Below, piece after piece: positions 9,080 to 21,648 of a DNA stretch of 64,000 nt. Position 1 is the stretch's first letter. Every line of letters begins with the position of its first letter. The notes under the pieces are model-generated. The model was not told the DNA's origin and searched no databases. It was given only the letters and a program-made list of their open reading frames with translations. The translations under genes were made by a program, and so were the position numbers. Source of the DNA: Plectosphaerella cucumerina (lineage: Eukaryota; Ascomycota; Sordariomycetes; Glomerellales; Plectosphaerellaceae); NCBI GenBank assembly GCA_020746995.1, contig JAGPXD010000001.1, forward strand, positions 3,472,001-3,536,000, given 5' to 3'.

Positions 9080-12000
9080 TTATTTCGACGACGCTGGCAA
9101 CGGCTTCAGTGCCAGCAGCTCAGTGAATTTGTCAAACAGCTCCTCCACCGCCGGCATCGTAAAGGCTGGCCCTGTGTCGAAGAGCTCGGCGAGCTTCTGC
9201 CTCGAGATGATGGCTGCGTGTGTCTCGTCTTCCTGGTCGTCAACCTCCATCCGCTCCCCATTAGCCTCACCCTCATCGTCGCTGGCCTCGTCCTCCTCGT
9301 CGCCGTCCAGCAGCGTGATGCCGCTCTTCGTCAGGTCGCCCTCCTCGACCACAACATCCGCGAGGCGCAGCTCCTCCAGGGGCCGAGCGATGGCCACGGC
9401 GTGCTCGTCCGAGGCTCGCGAGATGGTCCACAGCTGTGCGGCGTCGTCGACTGCGATGAAGCCAGTCGACATTGGCGACGACACCAGGCTGATGATGCGG
9501 TGAGGAATCTTGTCGACGCACAGAGACCGGTTCTCCTCGGGGTCGAAGACGAGGATGTCGGAGCTGTACTTGCCGGGCGCCACGACGGCGACGGTGTTGG
9601 ACCGCCGGTCCAGAGCCAGGTGCGCAAAGCGCGAGAGTGCCGGGTCAGCCCACTTCGGCAGCCTGATGCCGAACATTGTCTCCTCAGTAATGGCATCGTA
9701 CACCCGCAGGTCGTCCGAAAGCGTAATGATGAGAGACGAAACGGCCTCAATGTGCCGGATCTTGCCCCTCCACAGGCCACGCATGGCCACCTTGACCTTG
9801 CCGGTGCGGGTGTCGACGGCATGCACGCCACCGTCACCTTCGGCGCCAAAGGCCACGAAGAGCGTCGAGCCGTCAGTCGAGTAGCACATGGCACCGCTGC
9901 GCGCCCCCGCCTTGTTGCCATCCAGGGTCATGAGCACGTCGGCGCCGACATGGCCCCCGAGGCTGATGGTGTGGATGCACGACCACGACTGCAGCGTCTC
10001 GCCCTTGGCGTCCTTGGAGGTGACGCCGTCGAACTGCCGGGTCTTGAATGACCAGATCTTGACGAGGCCGTCATCGCCGAGCGTGGCGAACTTGGACGAC
10101 GTCGGGTCCGCAACGAGTGCGAGTACGGGCTCCGGCCGGCTTGTGGCGTGGGGCGAGTTGATACGGGATGTCAACGCGAGCTGTTCGCCCTCCTCGCCGA
10201 CGGCCCAGAACTTGAGGAAGATCTCGCGGCGATCCCGCAGGAACCTCTGCCGAGTCTCGGCCGACATGTTCTCGATATCTCTCATAGGCGGCTGCCAGTC
10301 GTCGACGCTCGCCATGTACTTGCCGTTCGAGGAGAAGGCCAGGTGCGTGACGGTAGGCTCGGAGATGGCGTTGCCCTTTGTGGTAATGTTGACGTCCGTC
10401 GGCTGCGTCCTGGCCAGAGCCTGCCTCGACTGGCTCCTCAGCGTGTCGAGGTCGAAGGACTGGAGGATGGGCGCCGACTGCTGCGAGCCGGACATGACGG
10501 CCTGCTGGCCTGCGCCGACGCAGATGTGAAGCTGCGACGGGTTCTGAGGGTTGACGGCCGCGGGGACAGGATTCCTAACCTCCCTGACGGCATCAGACAG
10601 CCTCATGACGAGGGAATCCTTGGGGGGCGCGAAGTAGCGGGCTGCCGTCTGGAGACCCGAGATGTAGAACGTGGGCTTCATCTCAGACGTGGTCAGGATC
10701 ATGACAGAGTTGTCGTCGAGGTGCACGGCATATGAGGAGCCGGATGGGGACACCACGATGTTCTCCACGGAGCCGGAAAGATGGGGCAGCGGCGTGGTCT
10801 TGCCCGTGTCGACCTGCCAGAGCACGAGGGTGTTCTCGGAACCACCAGAGATCATGTAGTGGCCTGGTAGACTGTCAGCAAAAGCAACCTTAAAACTCCG
10901 ACTTCTCCGACGTACCATCTCTCGACCACTTGAGGCTGTGGACGGCTCTCCTGTGCCAGTGGAACTTGCGCGCCTGAATCTCCTCCTTCTTGGACTTGGA
11001 CTTGGCTCCCCGCACAGCTTGGGCAGTGTTGATGATGTCGTTGTAGATGAGCATGCCACCGCGGGCGCAGCCGACGATGAGGTCTACCACGTCAAACAAG
11101 GCCAGCTTCTTGGACTGCTTCTTCGGCGTCGAGGCCACACTGTTCTTGGGGGTGACCCTCAGGTCCAGGGTGCTCACGAGGTCGGGGGTGTCGAAGGCGT
11201 AGAATTCGCTCTCGAGCCCGGCACCGCTCTCGCCGACCTGCACAACACCGACAAGCAGGCTATCGGCAGTGGCGCCAACAACGTACTTGCCGTCGCTGGA
11301 CGCCCGGACGAGGTTTATCCGCTGATCGGGGTGCTGAGTCCTGTACACGACGTTGTTGACCAGCGACTTCTTGGAACGGTAGTAGGCCGTGATGGTGCAC
11401 TCCTGCTTCTTCGCCTCGGCGATGTAGAGAACGTCGGTGTACGTCTTGCCCAGCTTCATGGAGCAGACAGCCATGTCCTGGATGTTGTCCGACTTGACAG
11501 CGAGAGTGTCCTCGGGGGCAGAGCCGTGTTGCCAGTCGACCTTCCATAACCTGCCGTCGGAACACGCGATCCACACAAAGTTGGGTTCGTTTGGGGACAG
11601 CCATGTCGACACAATGGCCGCAGTGATCCGGTTCTGCCCGTCCTTGCCCTTGGTCGCGATGGGAAGGGAGATCTGGCGAACGAGGTGGGAGTCGGCGACG
11701 GAGTATACTTGGAGGGACGTGTTCTGCGTGACGATGAGGTGCCTGATGAGGGAGCTGATGTTAGCAAAGAACCTTGTACATTGGGAACCTGTTCTCATGG
11801 CCTTACTTTTCGTCGACCGAGAAGACGGGATCAACGTCCGCGATCCGGCCTCCAACGGGCGCGCTCAGAGCCCACTGCTTGTCGGGAATCTCTGCCTGCT
11901 CGACGAAGATGTTCTGGCCATTGGCGAGAGCCTCAGCCGGGATCTCAGCGTTCAGACCCTTGAGCACCTTGAGAGCCTTGTCCTTGAGATCGGCGGCGTC

Positions 12001-12138
12001 GGACACCATCTTTGCCGCCTTCTTGCTGGCCTGCTGTTCCTGCTGCCGGTGCCTCTTTGCATTGCGGTCCTTCTCCTGGGTGTCGGCCCTCTTCCGCTTT
12101 TTCTCCGAGTCGGCCTGGTGGCCCGTCTTGCCCGCCAT
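9080..12138 (-). CDS. NAN1: NAN1/UTP17, WD40 subunit of the t-UTP complex (SSU processome)
   Basis: Three exons on the minus strand: 12138-11807, 11742-10916 and 10863-9080, giving 980 aa. This is the fungal counterpart of WDR75, part of the t-UTP/UTP-A complex that binds nascent pre-rRNA in the nucleolus. The N-terminus is a lysine/arginine-rich segment (GKTGHQADSEKKRKRADTQE). Two beta-propellers follow, with WD-like blades such as FHWHRRAVHSLKWSRDGHYM and HICVGAGQQAV. The C-terminus has an acidic linker (GDEEDEASDDEGEANGE) and a helical end. Both introns keep the frame, and the second restores WSRDGHYMISGG. Upstream it shares a 414-bp divergent promoter with RPB10, so two parts of the RNA polymerase/ribosome programme are head-to-head. 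A 367-codon antisense frame inside it is a codon-bias shadow. Confidence 0.92.
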
Positions 12139-12552
12139 GATCGTGAGGGTTTCTGGGCTTGGTCGGCGTAGTCGGTGGGCGTTGATTTTGAGCTGTCCTG
12201 CGCCTTTCTCGCAGCAACATGCACTCCGAGAAAAAAGTTGCTTTGGACCATCGCTCTGCAGGTCCCCTCGAAAATTTAGGCCCCACCCTAGCATCGTCGA
12301 TGGCTGATTGGCTCCAACGTCCCGCTGTCCGGGGCTGATAAGATAAGAGCGGAGCAAGCGCGGACCGCAATTTTTCTGGCCCGCCAAGGCCAACCACCAG
12401 CGAGGCGCTCACTCTTTGATGAGAAGCCGGAGCCATTCTTCGCGACGACACGCAGTTCAGCCACGAGGAGTCCGCACGCGCAACTTGGCTGAACCCTGCC
12501 CGACGACGCGACCAAGTGGTACAACCAGAAGAACTCGGATTCTACCGACAAG
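12139..12552. promoter_or_regulatory. NAN1/RPB10 divergent promoter
   Basis: 414 bp between the two start codons. It carries GATAAGATAAG at 12337-12347 and an ATTGG box (TGATTGGCTCC) at about 12305-12315. Both elements also occur in the 5935-6568 divergent promoter. Confidence 0.55.
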
Positions 12553-12949
12553 ATGATTATTCCCATCCGCTGCTTCTCGTGCGGCAAGGTCCGTCAGACC
12601 CGACATGCGCCCCCGACCGCAAAACCCCTACTAACATCGTCAACAGGTCACGGGAGACCTGTGGGAGCGCTATCTGAAGCTCATCGACGACGGTATCGCA
12701 GACGGGTTGGTACTCCAGAGATTGACCACGAGGCGCGCAACTGACGGATGGACACAGAGACGCTATGGACGAGCTCGGCCTTAAGCGATACTGCTGTCGT
12801 CGCATGATCATGACCCACGTGGACCTGATCGAGAAGCTTCTCAAGTGAGTGCAGGGAAAGCGAGAAGATGCGGTGGAATCCTGCTAACCATGATTCCCAG
12901 GTACACCCCCGACGGTCGCAACGAGAAGAAGAACAACCTGCCCGCTTGA
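12553..12949 (+). CDS. RPB10: RPB10 (ABC10-beta), shared subunit of RNA polymerases I, II and III
   Basis: Four exons: 12553-12588, 12647-12705, 12758-12844 and 12901-12949, giving 76 aa, close to the size of yeast Rpb10 (70). The zinc site is complete: CFSCGK near the start and the CC pair in GLKRYCCRRM. The invariant block HVDLIEKLLKYTP is present. The second intron starts with the weak donor GTTGGT; this choice is forced because only it gives IADGDAMDELGLKRYCC. The protein sits in the polymerase core and helps assemble the two largest subunits. Confidence 0.96.
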
Positions 12950-15900
12950 TCGAGTCACGACATCTGGGATCGGATCAGGACAGGTCACATGGGAAGCATT
13001 GCAAGGCGTTTTGGGTTTTCGGAAGAAGGAAAGGGTGCTACACGAAAAGGCGACGTCTCGACGGACTGCCCGAGATGGTGATCAAGTCCTCGCGGACCGC
13101 CCGGGCTCCTCATGGGCGTTGAACGGTAGAAGGGAGCGCGTAGCGCCTCCTCGCAACACCTTTGTCTCGTCAATCGTGCCGTTCAATTGCCGAACTACGT
13201 GCTAGCCGCGATGGTCGGCCGTTGGCTATGTCTTGCTCAGCTACTGCGCTAGGCCGTCGGCCGCATTGCCACAGAAGCAGGCTGTGACGGAGGAGGTCTT
13301 GCGGAACTCGGCCGGGGGAAGGAGGATATTCGATGCGATTAGAACGTATGAGCCACCGCTCTGGCGGCTACTTGAATGGAACCAAGTTGACTGGCGCCGA
13401 TGCAGGTCTTCCGACGCTGTGGTAGCGGCGTCTGTTTTCTGCCTGGCCGTGAGAGTAGGCCTATGTACATGCGGCCCGGGGCCCGGGCAAAGACCAGGTA
13501 CCTCGAGACATGAAGACGAGTGCGGTGTGCCTCCAAGGTACTTGGCTGGCCGTGCCCCAGGCATTGTGCCTAGATCCAGCCCGGCGGTCACCTTTAAGGT
13601 CGGCCTCAGTCAGGAGGCATCATGACGATCGTTATGGACCTGGTCTCTGACCCCAGTGAATCAGTGATTCAGCCACCGTGGTATTCGGTCAGCCATGCTT
13701 GTGTGCCGAAAACACAGTCGTGGTATTGCTTCACGCCTATCATCCATCTGGCATGGGTTTGGGGGCCAGAACGGCTCCAGAAGGGTGTGTCGCCGCGGAA
13801 GCCTCACTGATCGCGATGATTTGACCGAGGGGGCTTGGGAGGCTTGCATGAGATCACGTCTGGCTCGTTGGGCTTCAACGAGCCCAACGTCTGCACGCGG
13901 CGTTCTCCGTGCTCCATCTTGTGCCGTGTTGTTGTTGCTTGCGCCTTTTGCAACCGCATATGTCCAAGTCAGATGCCCGCTACGGAGCCTATGACTGTGC
14001 GGGACGCGGAGAGGCAGCCGTTTTGGTTGCCAAACTATCAACATGCACTGCACACACACACAAACTCGCCCGTCGAGCTGATTTGCCGCAGCCTGCGTCT
14101 GTTGTCCGTCAACGCGACGCGGAAATGTCGGCCCCGTCGCGATCTGCCGCATCTAGGTGCGTTCGTCAAAGCAATTCAACCGCGGCGGTCGAACCAACCG
14201 CCAAAAACAAGTGGTGAAGTTGAGCATAGGCGAGGTCTGGCCTCCGCCAGGATGCATCCAGCGCGCTTACGCCTGGCCTCACCCCGCCGGCCTGCATGGC
14301 TCCCATGCAGGTAGCTCTTTGAAAGGTGCGTGTGGACTCACCGTCGTTTGTCCCGCGGCGGCCGACGGTCGACCAGCAGAACGGCCACCCACCACCTGGA
14401 CGGTGAGAACGCCCATAGCCGCGGAAGCATGGCTTGGCGCATGAGCAGAAAGTACGTCGCCGATCTGTTGGCCGCCGCTGGGCGAGAGGCGAGGTGGGTG
14501 AGTCTGCATATGCACGGATCGTGCATCATGGCCATTCTGGATGTGGTTACCGAGCCATCAGGATGGACAGACGAACGATGAGTCTTGAGAGTCTTTGGAT
14601 GGATGGGTCGAGGGAGACACTGCGGTCTCCGGCCGATACTGCCGGACATCGTCTCGAGCAGATGAAGACGAGAGGGATGACATGGCGTGGCGTGGCAGGG
14701 CATGGGTTCCTGGCCCCCGACGTGATGTATTCCGCATCGCTGGGACAGGCTTTACCCAAAGGCAATCTAGCGGCGTGACGAGAAGCAGAGGGACTTTGGT
14801 CGTCACAGCACTAAAACGCCCGGCTGGGACGATGAGCCGATGGCTGAGCGCGGGATCAACGGAGGGAGGACGGGAAATGTGGCCGGAGGGCGTGAGAGTA
14901 TCATTCTGAGTTGGCGAAGCTGTCTTTCCCTGGAGCTGGTAGGTAGTCCTGCGGATATGGTAGACATAACGGGTCGATATTTTGGTGTTCATGGCGGTCA
15001 GCAGTGATGGCGGGGTTTCCGCGTCGTGGAGTGCTGCTTTGACGACAGACACCTTTCGAGGGTACGGGCATGCCTGCCCGAGGAGTGGCATGGAAAACAC
15101 CCCCAAGTCCATGGCAGTCGGTGCCGTTGGCTCTTGCCGTGGCCGGTGTCAATGTAACGGTATCTGGGAGGATGAAAGTGCAGGGCAGGGAAGCTACGAC
15201 CGGGCGACACTGCGTGGAGTAATGGAGGGGCGAGGACCGCCATGGTAGGTGCGGCCGAGTAAACTCCAGGCGCCCGTTCCCTTGTCGCCGACCGCCAATG
15301 GCCGATGCTGCTTTACGCCCCATCCGCCAGGGAGGGACGACTTTCCACCTCCGACCTGACAATTCTTGGATGCCATGCTTGCCATGTCACTCACTCACTG
15401 CTGGGCTCTCAAACGGACCCTGGACAAGCCGGACCAGATCGCTGGGTTCGGGTTCTGATGTTTGGTCTCTCGACTCGGAGTTCCCATCTTGGAGCTTTCC
15501 ATGTATGTTTGTGCTGGCATGCTGGTGCTGTACTGTATCAGCGCACCATCCCCAACCGCTGCCATTGCCTGTACATCGTGAGATTATGAGTCCGTGTTCG
15601 GGCTGACGAACTAACTGTTTCGACACAGATTCGGTCAGCTCCCGTTTCTTCGATGACCTCACGCACCCATCATCCGACTGCCACCAGATACTCGAGTAGC
15701 GGCCAGCCCTGTGGCTCCGACAGCATCGACCTCTGACTGGACTCGCAACGAACGCCAGAACACGATCCCTGTCAGCTACCCACGATGGTTGTGCCACCTG
15801 TCCGGGCCCTCGGAGCTTGTGCTCGGCATGGCTTCCCTCTGGCTGCTTGCCCCCCGTCAGGCTGAGCGCCTATCTGTTCGTTCAAGTGTACTCGATCTCG

Positions 15901-17867
15901 TCAAGTCCGTCCGTGCTCGCGTCTTGTCAGCGATCACCCTTATCGAACCGATCCTCTCCAGGCATTGAACCAACCCCGGCAAGCAGTGCACAACTCCGGC
16001 TCGGTGCCGCGTCGACCAGACTTCTCTTTTCACCCGGCCATCCATCCCGTCGACACAAGACGAGGAAGAGGCATGCAGCAAGCACCCCCGCCCGCAGCCC
16101 ACGGGATCCCGGGGATGGATGGACGAGGTCTTGGTAGCCTCTTGGAGAGGTGGGCCGGACATGGGATGGACCGCTGTGACTCGACAGATCTCCATGCGAA
16201 GCGACTGTGTTAAGCGCCGACGCCTGTCTCCTTTGGTGCATCCGACCACTCACCATCGACCTCCCGTTCGCCAACTGCACACCATCCTCGATCCTACTGG
16301 ACGCTGCCTGCCAGAGCCAGGCCCTGCAACGGGGAAAAAGCCGCGCACCTGCAGAGCCTGATGAGGATGGGAGAGCCCCGTCGCCTTTCTTCCTTGTCCC
16401 GCGCAGCCTTCCTAGTCGTCAATCCCGCCGCTCTCTGCTGGAGCAAGTGGGCGGTGGCATCTGACGTGCGTACGAGTACGCTACGAAGACGGCGGTCGGT
16501 GGAGCATCCTCCATCCTCTCATCCGTGGGCAGCCATCCCACGACGGACTGCTGCCGTGCGAGACGATCAACGCGAGTACCACTCAGGCGAAAACGGTCAA
16601 TCGGAGGGACGGATGAACAGACTTCACCTTGGCTCTGCAGCCTAGGCCAGCCAACGTCTTGCTTGACGTGCCTTTAGCATTGCCTCACATCGCTGGAGGG
16701 CACGTTCGCCTGATGCCCGTCCCAGCATCAATCCCCGTCTTACGGCCTGGTAGGGCTCTCGGCCGGCCAAGTGCAGGGGGACTTTTGCTCGGTACAACTA
16801 CAATGCCAGGGTGCTTACCTCCCTGCAGACCAGAGAAGGCCACGATCACTGCCCGTACCGCCTCCAGCGCCTGACCGACAGGCCCCGGACCGCTTGGTTA
16901 CTCCGTACCCTGCCGGTCTCCATCGGTGCCTGCCAACGTCGTCTCCGTCGCGTGGCGCGTCCAGGTCGATAGCTGCAGGTCAACGCTAGCTTCTAGGCAA
17001 GCTGTCTCGCGCCAGACGGCCAGCTCCCGTCTTCCTGGCCCTTTTTCTTTCCCTCCAGCACCGTGGGTATTCCTTTTCCTGGCCCTCTCAGCTGTGGTCT
17101 GTCTCATCGCCCATCAAAAAGCCATCGTGCCCCTCATTGCCTCTCGGCGGGCTCGTCTGACTCCTGAGTACAAACCTGCACCAGGTTCGCGAAGCGACAA
17201 ACCCATTTACCGTCACCGTCGGATACTGATCGACAAGACCCCGTCTCCATAATTCAGGCTCCCCTGACAGCACCCTGGTACCGTTGATCCTGGCTGATGG
17301 CCGCTGGAAGCTCTGATACAGATCACCGAGGCCAGAAGAGCACAAGCACATGCCCACCCCCAGAAACACGTCAACCAACATCCATACCCCCTGTCAACGT
17401 CGCGGGAGGCAGAGGACCGGCCGGACCTCCATCCTGACCCCTGCTACCGAGACCCCTTCGACCACCACCTTAGCCCACCCCCTTCAGGCCCCCCTCCCCC
17501 CTCACGCCGCCGTTTGGTGCACCATTCTTAAAAACGCCTTAGCACCCTCCTTGCCTCTGGCTTCGCCCTTCTCCTGGAGCTAGTCCACCACCCGTATCGA
17601 GCTTGGGTGACCGCCTGGCCGACCTCGACGAGACCTCATTGCGCAGCTCGCGGCTCATCCTTCGATCCCGATCCCGCAAATAGGTCAACTCGTCTTCGCC
17701 AGGCATCATTCTGTCCCATATTGACCGACCGATACATTGGGACTGCAGCCGGCGCAAGGCTCGTCCCATCGCACCATAAAGCTACCTGGTCCGCGCCGAG
17801 GAAACACAGAGACAGCACAACTGCTCTTGCGCCAACCCGACCGGGCACCCAAATTGTCCGCCGAGCC
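12950..17867. other. Long gene-free stretch upstream of the 711-aa protein gene
   Basis: 4.9 kb in which I find no credible gene: open frames are short, have no recognisable domain and show no consistent splice pattern. From about 16.9 kb to the next start, the plus strand becomes C/T-rich, which suggests an extended promoter and 5' leader for the downstream gene. No tRNA, rRNA, transposon end or tandem repeat was recognised. Confidence 0.5.
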
Positions 17868-20331
17868 ATGGCACTCGAGGCTCCTCTGCGCTCGTCGACT
17901 GGAAGCCAGCTGTCGGCCTTTTCTCCATTCAATCGGAACATATCCTCGCCAGACTCCTTCATCAACATGTGAGACCCTCCGAAGACAAGCTCTCGGCAAC
18001 GTGCGTGCGGAATGAAGACTAACGCCCTCCGCAGGTCGTCCGCCGGCTCAGAGTCCTCTACCATCCAGAATGGGAACTCCCTCCGACCATACTCGATCCA
18101 GAGGCTACCCTCGGCCAACATGAACCTCATGAGCCCCAGCGATATCGTCGGTCCGTCCCCTGTGACGTCCAATGGAACCGAGACGACCGAGATCGAGGAC
18201 GAGGAGGCTGAAGAACCCCCTGTTGCCGCCCACCACCCTGTGGTGCCCCCTCAGGTCGGTACCCTTCGCGAGCGCCATGCTGCGACTGGCGCACAGAGCT
18301 GACCTCCGGTAGCTGCGGATGCTTGCCACAAATCTCCCCGATCACGTCAGGCAAGCGGGGACAGATGAGGCAGTGTCTGTGATCCATGCGCCCGAAAGCT
18401 TTAAGTCATGGGTAGGTTATTCTGCTCCCACTGCCGCAGACTGCATACTGATCAATAGATAGGTTGCGTCCGACACTCCCACCAAGACCGACCAAGCCAG
18501 CACACGCTCTTCCCCGCAAACAGACTCTACCGCGCCGACATTCGTAGCGGAAGTTCCGCATGCAAGAGTCGGTCATCCCAATGCTTGCCTGATGCGACCT
18601 CACCCGTGCTGATCTGTTCACAGCCTCTCTCGACGCCAAATCCCCCTCCCCTGTCTACCAATGTCAGCTCAGTCAGGTACAGCCTCGACAGCGCAACACC
18701 AAGGGCACAGGACCTCCAGGATATGCTTAGCGAGTCATCGCGGCTGCGCTCAAGCAGTACAAGCAGCCTCGAGAGTAAGTCAGTGGGCACGCATTGGCCG
18801 GACCCATCTCACACGAGTCACAGAAATCGAGGAACTCAGGGAAGGCGAGACGGACACAGAAGCCTACGACGAGATTTACGAGTCACATGACCTGACACAG
18901 CACACCTCGGAGCTGACCGCCCTGCGGACTGCTCTACAAGAGTGCTGGACCCTTTGCAACACCCTGGCATCACTGAGCGCGATACACAGGGCGAGAGCCT
19001 TCAACAACACTGGAACCCCTGATGCCCACGAGAGGGCTTGGATGGCCTGTTGGAAACTGTGCCAGAGGCTGTATGACAGCAGGACCCAAGACATGGACGA
19101 CTTTGGGGTTCGGGAAAGCCTGGATTTGTGTCGAGACTTTTGCCAATCGTTGTTTGACGTGCGGCAACGACAGGACGACGTCACCGACTCAGTCTTGCGA
19201 GTGAGCTTTGAGCTCAACAACCAGTAAGTAAATGTTGCAGCGCGGTCCGGAGCCACACTGACACCCACCAGCCTTTATAGCGCGCAGGACAGCCGAAACC
19301 TGCCAGAAGCCTTCCGCGAGCGAACTCTAGACTTTTACACCACTCTCTGCCACCGTCTGATGAAGCAGAGGAACGACCTGGCCGAAGAGACCGACTCGTT
19401 GCTCAAGTCGTGCTGGTTCCTGGCGGAGTCACTCTTTAACCTGAGACAAAACACACGCAACGGCAAGGCGCCCGACGAGGAATTGCTCGGGGCTGCGGTG
19501 CAGGCTTGCTGGGAGCTCTGCGACATCTTCCGAGAGGGCTGGACAGCGGCCCGGCCTGAACGCAACACACCCCGACCCAGTCAGACGAGCTTCTTCCCAC
19601 CCGAGCGGACATCACCGCTGCAGAGCGGCCGCGACAGCCGGCAATCGAACCGGTCGTCGCATCTCTCCAAGAGGGAGCAAAAGGCCATGAGCCACACCGA
19701 AGAACGGACCCGCAAGCCGCAACCGCCACCCGTTCCCGAGACCCCTGTCACCGAATTTGAAGATACACCCATCTCCCCCGAGAGTCAATCACCCAAGGTA
19801 CCCAACATCCTGGTCCTGGGCACGAATCCCGAGTCGAATCGCACCGGCGGCGGCCGATGGTCCAGCAGCGCTTCGAACCTGTCGTCGTACTCTCAGTCAA
19901 GTGCTAGGACGTCCAGCACGGCAACCACAGCCACCGCCGGCGAAGACGTCTACGTCACTCGGATTAAGGCCCTGATGCTCAAGGCCGCGATGAACGTCGG
20001 CTTCGTGCGAGAAGCAACCAACGAGGGCAGGGCTGCCATGCCGGCGCTCCAGGCCTTCGTCAAGCAGCTGCCAGCGGGCTCCTTCGGGCAGCACGCTGCG
20101 CTGCTGGTTTCATACCGCAACGCCGTACTCGGCGATGCCGCCTTCCGAGGCGCCACGAGCATGCTGCCTTCCAAGGGTCGGCGGGTGTCGGCGCCCGAAA
20201 TGGCAAAGAGTGTCAACCTCATGATTCACCGCTCCCTTCACTACACCTTCCTGAAGGACCTCTTCAAGCTCGTCTACGGATTCCCAGTGGAAGAGGCCGA
20301 TACGAGGAAGAACGTCAGCATTGCGATCTAA
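17868..20331 (+). CDS. Conserved fungal protein with repeated Cys-Trp helical motif
   Basis: Seven exons: 17868-17968, 18035-18254, 18313-18411, 18463-18567, 18624-18774, 18824-19223 and 19272-20331, giving 711 aa with consistent phase throughout. Residues 1-225 are Ser/Pro-rich and probably disordered. Residues about 258-449 hold roughly six copies of a helical unit of the form L-x3-CW-x-LC-x2-L-x2-R, for example ECWTLCNTL, ACWKLCQRLYDSR, LCRDFCQSLFDVR, SCWFLAESLFNLR and ACWELCDIFREGW. A Ser/Thr/Pro-rich linker follows (about 455-590). The last 120 residues form a second folded region (EDVYVTRIKALMLKAAMNVG to VYGFPVEEAD). I do not recognise a named family or function. No signal peptide or membrane segment is visible. 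It looks widely conserved rather than recently acquired: regular introns and normal codon use. Confidence 0.8.
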
Positions 20332-20844
20332 TGCTCACCATGTGGATCAGCCCAATATGCGGCACCTTCCACAAGATTTCGGGCCTCGTGCAAGTACCTC
20401 GAGGTCGAATCATTCCGCCATGCTTCACGAGCATCAACCTACACGTTTTATTTCTCAAAGATAAGGGGAGGTCAGCAAGCGTTCTTTTTTCGGGTCTCCA
20501 AGTTGCTTCTTATGGAGTCTATGTCGTTCGCTCGGTTTTCCGTCTGTTTCGCTAGATACCCAGTATTCAATGTACCCCCATCACATCGTTTGGGCGTTTC
20601 CACTGCGGAGGAAAGTTCTGGGAAGAGGGGTAGCAGAATGGATGGGAGAATTATGTTGAAGCTCTAGAAACGAGGACCGCGAGGCCCGTTCTACTATAAC
20701 TGCAACCGATTCTCCTTGTCCATCAACGTCTTCGTAATGGTGTCCCGTTTTGCCTCCTGTTCATCAGCTCCTGGTTCTTCCATAGGGCCATGTGTGACCC
20801 GGACTGAAAAGTGTCGCTCTTGCCTGATCCTCGCCATTTCCACG
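20332..20844. other. Intergenic between convergent genes
   Basis: 3' flank of the 711-aa gene and of the small minus-strand gene. Lower GC than the genes to the left. Nothing else seen. Confidence 0.4.
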
Positions 20845-21405
20845 TTATTTTTTTGGTGTTTTGATGTTCTTGGGCGTGGTTGCCGGAATGTCTGACGTAT
20901 TCTTGGAAGTCACCGCCTGAGAATCGTGAGTTGAAATTCCAGAACGGAAGGAAAGGCAACTCAAAACGGAGCCGATCAGGCTAGGAGGAATGCCTGAGCT
21001 CTTGGAGGTCAGAGACTGCAGGATTTGGGTGTCGTTCATCGAAGGATTCCGGCGGCTGTGGTCGTCCATCATCTGCCACAGAGAGGGCATCATCGCTTGC
21101 AGGGTCTCGATGCCTCTGGTCTTGTTGGCCTTTTGTCTCGCGAGCAACCAGCGGTCGATCTCGGTTTCTGTAGCACAGCGGACGCGGCTGGTGTCGTGGT
21201 GAAAGCCGGTGGTAATGGCAGGGACGTTGCGGATGATGTTGGGGAAGTCGCGGAGAACGGAAATGTAGTAGGCCTGCTGATCTTCTGGGATTCGAATCAT
21301 CTCGCCGGGGGTCCAGAATCGATACTTAATGTCGATGAACCACGCGAGGTTGATGATGCGGATGTCCTTGAGTACGGCCTTTTCTTTCTCGAAGGGGTCC
21401 GCCAT
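20845..21405 (-). CDS. Hypothetical protein, 186 aa
   Basis: Single open frame of 186 codons that I do not recognise. The N-terminal 90 residues look folded (IINLAWFIDIKYRFW, EDQQAYYISVLRDFPNIIRN), followed by a helical part (ETEIDRWLLARQKANK) and a Ser/Thr-rich tail ending KNIKTPKK. Codon use is less GC-biased than in the core genes to the left. There is no signal peptide. It sits 243 bp from the next minus-strand gene, which is also unrecognised. The two may be co-located accessory genes. The frame is long for this base composition, but its reality rests on that alone. Confidence 0.55.
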   Translation of the reverse strand: MADPFEKEKAVLKDIRIINLAWFIDIKYRFWTPGEMIRIPEDQQAYYISVLRDFPNIIRNVPAITTGFHHDTSRVRCATETEIDRWLLARQKANKTRGIETLQAMMPSLWQMMDDHSRRNPSMNDTQILQSLTSKSSGIPPSLIGSVLSCLSFRSGISTHDSQAVTSKNTSDIPATTPKNIKTPKK

Positions 21406-21648
21406 GGTGTGCGTCGTTGCTGTGGTTTCCGCTGTGGTATCCGCTGTTGAATTAGCTAAGATGTCCGCGCCGCTTGGTGTAGAAGGAAGTTGCGTTTCAA
21501 TGGTTGCGGACGTTGTGTTTGGGAGACGAAAGAGATGGTCCGCGGCGGATCGGCCAAAAAGGGAAGTGCGGACTCGAAAAGGGGTGGCGGACTGCGGAGG
21601 AGTTATTGAGTTCGGACCCGCGCAGGTGCATCCGCACTTGGAAGGTAT

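Noticed and set aside
8948..10051. 367-codon plus-strand frame
   Set aside because: It lies exactly antisense to NAN1 coding sequence; GC-rich codon bias keeps the opposite strand open. No domain.
14178..14205. Inverted repeat GGCGGT..ACCGCC with a TCGAACC core
   Set aside because: Looked like a reversed tRNA T-arm, but the loop is not seven bases and no other tRNA arms are present.
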